Source: an uncultured Muribaculaceae bacterium
GTDB lineage: Bacteria > Bacteroidota > Bacteroidia > Bacteroidales > Muribaculaceae
Length of the DNA stretch: 32,953 nucleotides
Assembly (NCBI GenBank): GCA_910579995.1
Contig: CAJTWH010000032.1
Coordinates: forward strand, 1 to 32,953
Direction of reading: 5' to 3'
Part shown: piece after piece, positions 8,333 through 15,203 of the stretch
Layout of the letters: every line of letters starts with the position of its first letter
Position numbering within the stretch: the stretch's first letter is position 1
Position numbers and translations under genes: made by a program
The notes under the pieces: generated by a model
What the model saw: only the letters and a program-made list of their open reading frames with translations
The model's database searches: none
What the model was told of the DNA's origin: nothing

Positions 8333-9105
8333 TACCATCGAGGATAGCTCTTGTCGGCAGTGGTAATGTAGCGTCGCACCTTGGCCGTGCATTAGGCAAT
8401 AGAATCGGCATTGTTGTAAGCCGCAATCCCGGGCATGCGCAAGCTCTTGCAAAGTCGGCATGTATATCCCAAAGCGGAGGCTATGAAGATTTACGGGCTT
8501 ACCGGCCTGAGATGGTGATAGTCAGTGTGGCCGACCATGCTCTTGCCGAAGTGGCTCAGTCGATTGCAGACTTGCCCGGAGAGCCTTTGGTGGTGCATAC
8601 GTCAGGTACTATGCCAAAGGAATCGCTCGCTTGTGTGAGCCCGCGAACAGGTGTGCTTTATCCTCTACAGACATTCTCAAAGGATGTAGCTGTGGATATG
8701 AGCCGTGTGCCTTTTTTCACTGAGGCGCAAAATGCTGAGGATCTTAAGACAGTTGACATTGTGGCTCATAGCTTGTCGGCTACGGTTCATCATGCCGATG
8801 CCGCAAAAAGGCAGGTACTTCACATCGCCGGTGTATTCTCATCGAATTTCGTCAACATACTTCTTGAGATGGTAGAGGATATACTTGCCGGTGCTGATTA
8901 TCCACTTGACACAGTGCAGCCGCTTGTTGAAGCCACTGTTGCCAAAGCTTTTGAGGCGGGTCCTCATGCAGCCCAGACAGGCCCGGCCCGCCGCGGCGAC
9001 ACTGCCGTGATGGCCAAGCATGCAGCCGCTCTGCCGGAGGATAAGAGAGCTGTGTATGAGCTTCTTTCCCAATATATTGTTAAATCACATACTCTTGCAA
9101 AATGA
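8329..9105 (+). CDS. Rossmann-fold DUF2520 protein
   Basis: A 258-residue predicted NAD(P)-binding protein with GSGNVASHL at residues 10-18, the dinucleotide loop. It is followed by a dehydrogenase-like N-terminal domain to about 125 and an alpha-helical DUF2520-type C-terminal domain (HADAAKRQVLHIAGVFSSNF). The family resembles ketopantoate reductase and F420-dependent NADP reductase, but its reaction is not known to me. It is translationally coupled on both sides by ATGA overlaps: nitroreductase upstream, KdsC-like phosphatase downstream. Confidence 0.83.
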   Translation: MIPSRIALVGSGNVASHLGRALGNRIGIVVSRNPGHAQALAKSACISQSGGYEDLRAYRPEMVIVSVADHALAEVAQSIADLPGEPLVVHTSGTMPKESLACVSPRTGVLYPLQTFSKDVAVDMSRVPFFTEAQNAEDLKTVDIVAHSLSATVHHADAAKRQVLHIAGVFSSNFVNILLEMVEDILAGADYPLDTVQPLVEATVAKAFEAGPHAAQTGPARRGDTAVMAKHAAALPEDKRAVYELLSQYIVKSHTLAK

Positions 9106-9629
9106 GTAAGATAGATTACGACCTGACAAAAATAAAAGGTATAGCCTTTGATGTCGACGGAGTGTTGTCACCTTCCATAATACCTGTTGACGATGACGGC
9201 AATCCACGGCGGATGGCCAATATCAAAGACGGCTATGCAATGGTGCAGGCCATACGCAGCGGTCTGAAACTTGCCATCATCTCCGGCGCCGACACGGCTC
9301 CTGTGCGCCGCCGGTTCGAATTGATAGGATTCAAGGATATTTATCTCGGACATCTGGAGAAGCTTCCGGTGTTGGAATCATGGATGGAGGCAAACGGTCT
9401 CAACCCCGACGAGGTGGCATATTGTGGTGACGATATACCTGATATCCTGCCTATGCGCTGTGTAGGGCTTGCCGTAGCTCCACGCGACGCAGACCCTGAC
9501 GTGAAGGGTGTGGCGCGGTTTATATCTACAGTCAACGGTGGCCACGGGGTGGCTCGTGAATTGATAGAGGAAGTGATGAAAGCCCAAGGCACATGGCCTG
9601 CGGCGGATAAATTAGCTTACGGACTATGA
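9102..9629 (+). CDS. KdsC-like HAD phosphatase
   Basis: A 175-residue HAD enzyme of the C0 (capless) KdsC type. KdsC removes phosphate from 3-deoxy-D-manno-octulosonate 8-phosphate in Kdo synthesis for LPS. Visible motifs are FDVDGVLS (D17 nucleophile, D19 acid/base), IISGA (S61), HLEKLPVL (K88) and YCGDDIPDI (D110/D111, magnesium). Small size and absence of a cap agree with the tetrameric KdsC group. kdsA and kdsB are not in the window, so the exact sugar phosphate is inferred from the family. Both ends overlap the neighbouring genes by ATGA. Confidence 0.88.
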   Translation: MSKIDYDLTKIKGIAFDVDGVLSPSIIPVDDDGNPRRMANIKDGYAMVQAIRSGLKLAIISGADTAPVRRRFELIGFKDIYLGHLEKLPVLESWMEANGLNPDEVAYCGDDIPDILPMRCVGLAVAPRDADPDVKGVARFISTVNGGHGVARELIEEVMKAQGTWPAADKLAYGL

Positions 9630-10297
9630 CAGAAGAAACACATCATCTTGATTTTCATGGCGGGTGCAATGCCGGTATGGCAGCGGTGCTTCCGCCTTTA
9701 CCTTCAGAGGCTTTTTCGGGAGTGAATGTTCTCCTTGCCTCAAATTCTCCTCGTCGGCGCGAGTTGCTCGGTCTGATATTGCCATCATTTGAAATTGCTG
9801 TTCCGCGCGATATCGATGAGGTTTATCCTGCAGGAATGGCTGCCGAAGATGTCCCGGCCTATCTTTCACAGCTCAAGGCCAAGGCATACGCCGACCTTCT
9901 TGCACCGGGCGAGCTCATCATCACAGCAGATACAATTGTAATTGCCGATGGCGATATCATGGGCAAGCCACATGATATCGGGCAAGCCAAAGAAATGCTC
10001 CACCGCTTGGAGAATAACACTCATACTGTAGTTACCGGCGTCACGCTGATGTCGCTTGATGGCAAGCGGCAGGATACTTTCTCAGAAACTACCCGGGTGA
10101 CTTTCGGCCATCTTACCGACGAAGAAATCGACCGCTACGTAGATCGATACCGCCCGTTTGACAAAGCCGGAGCCTACGGCATTCAGGAATGGATAGGTGC
10201 TGCGGCTATCTCGCGTATCGACGGGTGTTTCTATAACGTGATGGGCCTTCCTCTCCACGCGCTTTATTCGCACTTAAAAGATTTTTTCAATGCGTGA
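9626..10297 (+). CDS. maf: Maf family nucleotide pyrophosphatase
   Basis: Maf proteins hydrolyse nucleoside triphosphates (dTTP/UTP or modified nucleotides) to monophosphates; B. subtilis Maf was named for inhibiting septum formation when overproduced. Signatures are LASNSPRRRELL (substrate-binding SNSPRR at 39-44), ITADTIV (catalytic D102) and GKPHD (113-117). The ATG at 9626 makes an ATGA overlap with the kdsC-like gene and gives an unusual 30-residue N-terminal extension. An ATG at 9677 would give a protein of more standard length. Its TGA lies inside the next gene (8-base overlap), so the two are probably coupled. Confidence 0.92.
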   Translation: MTEETHHLDFHGGCNAGMAAVLPPLPSEAFSGVNVLLASNSPRRRELLGLILPSFEIAVPRDIDEVYPAGMAAEDVPAYLSQLKAKAYADLLAPGELIITADTIVIADGDIMGKPHDIGQAKEMLHRLENNTHTVVTGVTLMSLDGKRQDTFSETTRVTFGHLTDEEIDRYVDRYRPFDKAGAYGIQEWIGAAAISRIDGCFYNVMGLPLHALYSHLKDFFNA

Positions 10298-10751
10298 TTC
10301 AGGTATGGTAGAAGGGTTCGGTATAGAACCCTTCGACGGTATCGACTTCCAAAATCTTTACGAGCAGTTTAAAATAATAGGCGACCGGGCTGAATTTGAG
10401 AAAATTATCACTTCTTGCGGATATATAAATATCGATTACCGCGATGTGATAAACTTTTTGTCGAAAGACGTAGCCAATTATGTGGTTGCCGGCTGTGGCG
10501 AAGTGATATCGGAAGCTCTCGATTCTGCAATAGGTAAACTTCCTTTTTCTGCAACAGACACCTCAAGCCTGCTCATGCAGATTTTTATTCCTGAAGAGAG
10601 GCCGACACAAATGGAAGAAGTAAGGCAGTTGACAGAATTCGTCCGCAAGATGTCGCCGACCGTTGAACTATGCTTCGGCGTGGCCCGTGATAAGACTTTA
10701 ATCGATAAAATCAAGGTGATATTGGTGGCGACAGAATCAGCAAAGGGCTGA
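10290..10751 (+). CDS. Stand-alone FtsZ C-terminal-half protein with T7 loop
   Basis: A 153-residue protein that I align by eye with the C-terminal half of FtsZ. Residues 36-58 (FEKIITSCGYINIDYRDVI...) match the end of helix H7 and the T7 loop, including N47, D49 and D52, the positions that in FtsZ complete the GTPase site of the next subunit. Residues 59-82 match helix H8. Residues 90-150 match the C-terminal beta-sheet domain, ending ELCFGVARD...IKVILVATE (FtsZ: a VIGT/IFGS strand, then a VTVIATG strand). There is no GTP-binding Rossmann domain (no GGGTGTG), so it cannot be a complete tubulin-like GTPase. It overlaps maf by eight bases and is last in the operon. The division role is inference. 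Confidence 0.72.
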   Translation: MRDSGMVEGFGIEPFDGIDFQNLYEQFKIIGDRAEFEKIITSCGYINIDYRDVINFLSKDVANYVVAGCGEVISEALDSAIGKLPFSATDTSSLLMQIFIPEERPTQMEEVRQLTEFVRKMSPTVELCFGVARDKTLIDKIKVILVATESAKG

Positions 10752-10786
10752 TATTGGCGTTTACGTGATGAAGATGTGTGAAAAAT

Positions 10787-10817
10787 TTTGTCAGTTGGGC
10801 GGAATTTTGTAATTTTG
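10787..10817 (+). promoter_or_regulatory. Strong Bacteroidota promoter of the Crp-type gene
   Basis: Exact TTTG (10787-10790), a 19-base spacer and exact TAATTTTG (10810-10817). The predicted start is near 10821, giving a leader of about 40 bases. A short dyad GCTGT...ACAGC (10817-10821 and 10838-10842) covers the start site and could be an operator. Confidence 0.85.
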
Positions 10818-10861
10818 CTGTTGTATAACACAATTTTACAGCATATTCTTCCGGGTTCAAT

Positions 10862-11560
10862 ATGATAAAGGCAACACTTGAAAAGGTAATTAATGAAGAC
10901 ATGGCGGAAATCTGGCAGATTCTCCGCCCCGAAGAGAGACGACTGGTGGCTGAAAACTTGCAGATACACAACTTCAAGAAAAATCAGCTTATCTATGCCG
11001 AGGGCGAGCAGCCGGAGTTTCTTTGGGTACTTCTGAAAGGTAAGGTCAAAAAGACAAAAGAAGGAGTCGGAGGCAGGGTGCAGATCATCCGCCTTATCCG
11101 ACCTGTGCAGTATTTTGGATACCGCGCTTTTTTTGCCGAAGAACCTTACGTGTCGAGCGCGCTTGCCTTTGAACCCTCAACCTTGGGCGCCATACCCTTA
11201 AGCCTTGTAAAGTCGCTTATCGACAGCAATATACAGCTCGCATGGTTTTTTATCCATGAACTTTCCCATAACCTCGGAGGCTCCGATACCCGCATTGTCA
11301 ACCTTACCCAAAAGCATATCCGCGGTCGCCTTGCCGAAGCCTTGATTGTGTTGCTCGACAATTACGGTTATGAAGATGACCATTGTACCCTGAAGATATA
11401 TATGGCACGCGAGGATCTTGCCAATCTGTCGAATATGACCACCTCAAATGCTATCCGGACATTATCTACCTTTGTCGCTGAAAAATTGCTGCTTGTCGAC
11501 GGCCGTCGTATCAAGATTATCAACGAACCCCAGTTGCGCAAGATTTCAAAATTCGGATAA
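10862..11560 (+). CDS. Crp/Fnr family transcriptional regulator
   Basis: A 232-residue protein with an N-terminal cyclic-nucleotide-binding-like beta barrel (about 18-125), a dimer helix (about 125-165) and a C-terminal winged helix. The recognition region is REDLANLSNMTTSNAIRTL (183-201). The phosphate cassette usually carrying Arg-Ser-Ala reads YVSSALA (96-102), without the arginine, so classical cAMP binding is doubtful. It lacks the N-terminal cysteine cluster of Fnr. The ligand and regulon are unknown. It has its own promoter and converges on recQ with only 11 bases between the stops. Confidence 0.9.
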   Translation: MIKATLEKVINEDMAEIWQILRPEERRLVAENLQIHNFKKNQLIYAEGEQPEFLWVLLKGKVKKTKEGVGGRVQIIRLIRPVQYFGYRAFFAEEPYVSSALAFEPSTLGAIPLSLVKSLIDSNIQLAWFFIHELSHNLGGSDTRIVNLTQKHIRGRLAEALIVLLDNYGYEDDHCTLKIYMAREDLANLSNMTTSNAIRTLSTFVAEKLLLVDGRRIKIINEPQLRKISKFG

Positions 11561-11571
11561 ACAGCGCCGTT

Positions 11572-13698
11572 TTATTCTTTCAAGGCGAGAGCCCTGTTGA
11601 TGGCGCGGGCTATTGTGATAAGACCGGAAGTATAGCGCTGTTTCAATTCATCGTAAGCTGTTTCAGGCCGCTCGGCCAATGTGGCAGTGATATCTTTATA
11701 CTCGTCTACCGTGATGAGTTTGTGGTAAGATGTCACAAGTCCACCCTCTATCAATTCGGCGAAATGGCCCTGCACGGTTGCTATTTTCAGACCTCTTGAG
11801 TCTGCAATCTCTGAAGGCGTCAGGCCGGCGTTGAACAGAATCAGAGTTTCCTTTACGCTGGTGCCTTTTGGAGTTGCGCCTCCCAGACCGTCGAACTTGC
11901 GTATTGCCTGAAGGAAATGTCTGCCGTATCTGGCAGCTTTTGTCTCGCCCACACCGGATACTTCAAGCATGGCGCCGAGCTCGAGTGGATGTTTACGGGC
12001 CATGTCGAGCAGGGAGGCGTCAGAAAAGATGAGATATGGCGGTATGCCTTGGCGGCGCGCGATGTCGCTGCGTACGGCCTTGAGTTGCTCGAAAAGTTGT
12101 TCTACGGGGTCGGCCGGAGTAGTGATTTCTTTCTTTACAGCCTCTTTCTTCACTTTCAGCGACTGCGGCGGAGGGCATACGGATAACTGTATCGATTCGA
12201 TACCGCGCAATATTCGCATGCCGTAGGGCGTGACATTGAGCTTGTTGCCTCGCTCGTAGGCCATTTCAAGCAAGCCAAGTTGCAACATCTGGGTGATATA
12301 CTCATTCCATTCTTCGTGTGTGAGGTCAGCACCGACGCCGAAAGTCGGCAACAAATCATAGCCGGCTTGGCGAAGGTCGTAGCGCTGTGCTCCGCGGAGT
12401 ATATATATGAGCATTTGTATGCCAATCTGCTGGCGGGTGCGCATGATCGCGCTCAGGGCCTTTTGTGCAAGTATGGTGCCGTCGAAGCGCTCCGGCGGCT
12501 TGCGGCAATTGTCGCAGTTGCCGCAGTCGCAGTTTCGCTCTTCTCCGAAGTAGCTCAGGAGTATCCTGCGTCGGCATACCCGGGCTTCGGCGTAGGCCTG
12601 CATGCGGGCGAGTTTTTCAAGATTAACATCGCGTTGGCCGGATTCTTCGGCAAAATTACGCCGCATTATCACGTCGGCATACGAGTAGAAAAGAATGGCT
12701 TCGGCCGGTAGCCCGTCGCGTCCGGCACGTCCGATTTCCTGATAGTAGCTCTCGATATTTCCCGGCATGTTGCAGTGCACCACCCAGCGGATATTACTCT
12801 TGTCAATGCCCATGCCGAAAGCTACCGTAGCACAAACCACTTGAGCCGAGCCGCTTAGAAAAGACTTGAGAGAATAGTCGCGCTCCATGGCCGACATTCC
12901 GGCATGATAGCATACCGCTCTCAGACCCATGGCTTTGAGAGCGTCGCAAGTGTCGGCTGCGCCTTTGCGCGACAGGCAATATACCACACCCGAATCCTGA
13001 GGATAGCGCCCTGCGAGGTCGGCTATGAAGCGCATACGCACTTTCTTCTCGGGGTTGACGTACGCGCGCAGCGATATGTTGGGACGGTCAAACGAGCTGA
13101 CGAGGCAATAAGGGTCGCGCAGCCCGAGGCCGGCAATGATGTCCTCGCGTGTCAATCGGTCGGCAGTGGCTGTCAAGGCTACTACCGGTACTGCCGGAAA
13201 GAGCTGCTTGATGGCTGAGAGGGCAGTGTAGTCGGGGCGGAAATCATGTCCCCATTGCGAAATACAGTGAGCCTCGTCTACAGCGAAAAGGCTGATTTTC
13301 ATTGACCTGAAATGGTCGAGTTCGAGGAGTAGACGCTCCGGCGAGATGTAGAGCAGTTTGAGCCGTCCGCTGTATGCGGCATCGAATATGCGTTGATTGG
13401 TGGCGTCGTCTTGATTTGAGTGTATCGCAGCCGCCGGTATGCCGTTTGCAATTAGTCCTTGAGTCTGGTCTTGCATAAGAGCAATCAATGGCGAGACTAC
13501 AACGGCACAGGCGTCGGGCGAAAGCAAAGCCGGCAGTTGATAGCAAATGGATTTGCCTCCGCCGGTAGGCATTATCACGACGGCGTCGCGACCCGAGGCA
13601 AGAGCTTCTATAACCTCATATTGCCCCGGACGGAAAGAGCGGTAGCCGTAAAAGCGCGCCAGCAAAGCAAGCGCCTGTTCGTGAAGCGAAGTGTTCAT
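11572..13698 (-). CDS. recQ: ATP-dependent DNA helicase RecQ
   Basis: A 3'-to-5' helicase acting in recombination and stalled-fork repair. The 708 residues contain Walker A MPTGGGKS (43-50), DEAHCISQWGHDFR from 141 (DEAH box plus aromatic-rich loop) and motif VI EIGRAGRDGLP (321-331). A zinc site is formed by C375, C392, C395 and C398. An HRDC domain lies at about 525-600 and a C-terminal helicase-associated HTH (LTPSEIADSRGLKIATVQGH) at about 620-700. It is the last gene of the minus-strand M23-MerR-recQ operon; its ATG overlaps the MerR stop by four bases. Confidence 0.96.
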   Translation of the reverse strand: MNTSLHEQALALLARFYGYRSFRPGQYEVIEALASGRDAVVIMPTGGGKSICYQLPALLSPDACAVVVSPLIALMQDQTQGLIANGIPAAAIHSNQDDATNQRIFDAAYSGRLKLLYISPERLLLELDHFRSMKISLFAVDEAHCISQWGHDFRPDYTALSAIKQLFPAVPVVALTATADRLTREDIIAGLGLRDPYCLVSSFDRPNISLRAYVNPEKKVRMRFIADLAGRYPQDSGVVYCLSRKGAADTCDALKAMGLRAVCYHAGMSAMERDYSLKSFLSGSAQVVCATVAFGMGIDKSNIRWVVHCNMPGNIESYYQEIGRAGRDGLPAEAILFYSYADVIMRRNFAEESGQRDVNLEKLARMQAYAEARVCRRRILLSYFGEERNCDCGNCDNCRKPPERFDGTILAQKALSAIMRTRQQIGIQMLIYILRGAQRYDLRQAGYDLLPTFGVGADLTHEEWNEYITQMLQLGLLEMAYERGNKLNVTPYGMRILRGIESIQLSVCPPPQSLKVKKEAVKKEITTPADPVEQLFEQLKAVRSDIARRQGIPPYLIFSDASLLDMARKHPLELGAMLEVSGVGETKAARYGRHFLQAIRKFDGLGGATPKGTSVKETLILFNAGLTPSEIADSRGLKIATVQGHFAELIEGGLVTSYHKLITVDEYKDITATLAERPETAYDELKQRYTSGLITIARAINRALALKE

Positions 13699-14054
13699 TG
13701 GGCTCCTTTCTTTAGTAACCTCTGGCGTGAGTCGAGAGCGTCGATCAGCGCTGTAAGTTCCCGGCGGATTCCCTGCAGGCGTTCGATTGTGCGGTGCAGG
13801 CGGTCAACATTCTGGCGGGTGCTTCTGAGATGTTCGCGTGCGCCTTCGATGGTCAGACCCTTTTCTTTTATCAGAAAACGGATCACCCGCAGCTGCTCGA
13901 TGTCGGCCGGAGTATAAAGACGTTGGCCTCCTTGGTTGCGCTTGGGATGTAGCGTGCCGAATTCCTTTTCCCAAAACCGCAGTGTAGAAGCCGGCAGGCC
14001 GAGCATTTCCGCAACGTCGGCTATACGATAGTATTTCTTGTCGAGGGAGTCCAT
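13695..14054 (-). CDS. MerR-type transcriptional regulator
   Basis: A 119-residue protein with a MerR winged-helix domain at about 8-76 (YYRIADVAEMLGLPASTLRFWEKEF, then RLYTPADIEQLRVIRFLI) and a C-terminal coiled-coil dimerisation helix (about 80-110). There is no separate effector-binding domain and no cysteine, so it is not a metal sensor of the usual type. This short form is common in Bacteroidota beside an M23 peptidase. It starts two bases after the peptidase stop and overlaps recQ by four bases. Confidence 0.9.
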   Translation of the reverse strand: MDSLDKKYYRIADVAEMLGLPASTLRFWEKEFGTLHPKRNQGGQRLYTPADIEQLRVIRFLIKEKGLTIEGAREHLRSTRQNVDRLHRTIERLQGIRRELTALIDALDSRQRLLKKGAQ

Positions 14055-14056
14055 GC

Positions 14057-15022
14057 TTAGTCCATCACATGGCCGGCATTCTCGGCCAGATTGATAATTT
14101 CGTCGTATTGCTCCGGGGTGAGGTCGTAGAAGTAGTAATTCACCGGATTCTGTGGAGCGCCGCGGTAGCGTACTTCATAATGCAGGTGTGGGCCGGTAGA
14201 CTTGCCGGTGTTGCCGACAAGGCCTATGAGGTCGCCGCGTTTTACTTTCTGACCCGGCTGTGCTATGATTTTCGACATGTGTGCATAGCGGGTCGTGTAG
14301 TTGAAGCCATGGTCAATCTCAACCATATTGCCGTAAGCGCTTTGCCACGATGCAATCTTTACTGTGCCGTTCGCGGTGGCATAGACCGGTGTGCCGATGG
14401 GTGCGGAGAAGTCCATGCCCTCGTGAAATTTCATTGTGCCGTATATGGGGTCGCGCCGCACACCGTAGCCCGAGGCCATTGTGCGCAGGAATTTCTCCGG
14501 CACGGGTTGGATTGCCGGTGTGTGTGCAGTGCGGGTCTTGTTGCTGTCGGCAAGGGCGGCGAGGTAATCAAACGACTTTACCTGAGTATATACCATCTGG
14601 TCGAGGCGGTCGAGCTTGTCGCGTACTTCTGCTACAAGTTCATTGTCGGGCAGTGAGTCGAGGCGGTCGAAGATACGCTGACGCTCCAGACCGGCATATC
14701 GCCGCGCGGCGCTCAGCGGCTCGGCCTGCATCATGGCACGGTAGAAATTATTGTCGCGCTCGGCGAGGTCTTCCATCACGGCGATAGCCTCATCGGCCCG
14801 TCGGCCCAAGAGGTCTACGCGGGCCTGCAGCCTTTCGTTGGCTTCGCGCAACTGTTGCTCACGCGGAGTCTCGACAACGCTGTATATAGCCACGCCTATC
14901 ATGCCCACTACGGCAATAGCCCACAGGTAAGGGCGTATGGCAGCCGCGATACGCCGACGTCGGTCGGGGTATACGCGCTCGTATTGCTCGGTGGCCGGAT
15001 TGTAGCGGTAGAATACCTTCAC
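14057..15022 (-). CDS. Membrane-anchored M23 family metallopeptidase
   Basis: A 321-residue envelope protein, probably a peptidoglycan endopeptidase or an amidase/endopeptidase activator. A basic N-terminus (RRRR at 21-24) precedes one membrane helix (about 31-50), then a coiled coil (about 54-90), then a LytM domain (about 185-295). The zinc ligands H200 and D204 (KFHEGMDFS) and H281 (GPHLHYEV) are present, with H248 and H279 as catalytic histidines, so it should be active. The arrangement resembles DipM/NlpD/EnvC-type division or elongation hydrolase factors. It is first in an operon with merR and recQ. Confidence 0.92.
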   Translation of the reverse strand: MKVFYRYNPATEQYERVYPDRRRRIAAAIRPYLWAIAVVGMIGVAIYSVVETPREQQLREANERLQARVDLLGRRADEAIAVMEDLAERDNNFYRAMMQAEPLSAARRYAGLERQRIFDRLDSLPDNELVAEVRDKLDRLDQMVYTQVKSFDYLAALADSNKTRTAHTPAIQPVPEKFLRTMASGYGVRRDPIYGTMKFHEGMDFSAPIGTPVYATANGTVKIASWQSAYGNMVEIDHGFNYTTRYAHMSKIIAQPGQKVKRGDLIGLVGNTGKSTGPHLHYEVRYRGAPQNPVNYYFYDLTPEQYDEIINLAENAGHVMD

Positions 15023-15088
15023 TTTATACCGTAAGACTTTTTTTATGATAACTCAATGCTACCACTTGGATAGCCTGACTTTTTATAA

Positions 15089-15120
15089 TTTGCAAAAGTG
15101 GGAAATTTCTGCTAATTTTG
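15089..15120 (+). promoter_or_regulatory. Promoter of alaS
   Basis: Exact TTTG (15089-15092), a 20-base spacer and exact TAATTTTG (15113-15120). The start near 15124 gives a leader of about 80 bases and rules out the longer alaS reading frame from 15045. Confidence 0.85.
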
Positions 15121-15133
15121 CACTTTCAAAGCA

Positions 15134-15165
15134 CAAAGTTAGGCATTTTTTGCCGCAACAGCAAT
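15134..15165 (-). promoter_or_regulatory. Promoter of the M23-merR-recQ operon
   Basis: On the minus strand, exact -7 TAACTTTG (15141-15134) with ATTG (15165-15162), one base off TTTG, 20 bases upstream. The leader to the ATG at 15022 is about 108 bases and overlaps the divergent alaS promoter. Confidence 0.62.
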
Positions 15166-15203
15166 ATCAGATATCGAAATTAAATAATACATATAGTTCC
15201 AAA

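Noticed and set aside
15045..15203. 53-residue N-terminal extension of AlaS
   Set aside because: The extension spans the TTTG/TAATTTTG promoter, and family members start at the downstream ATG.
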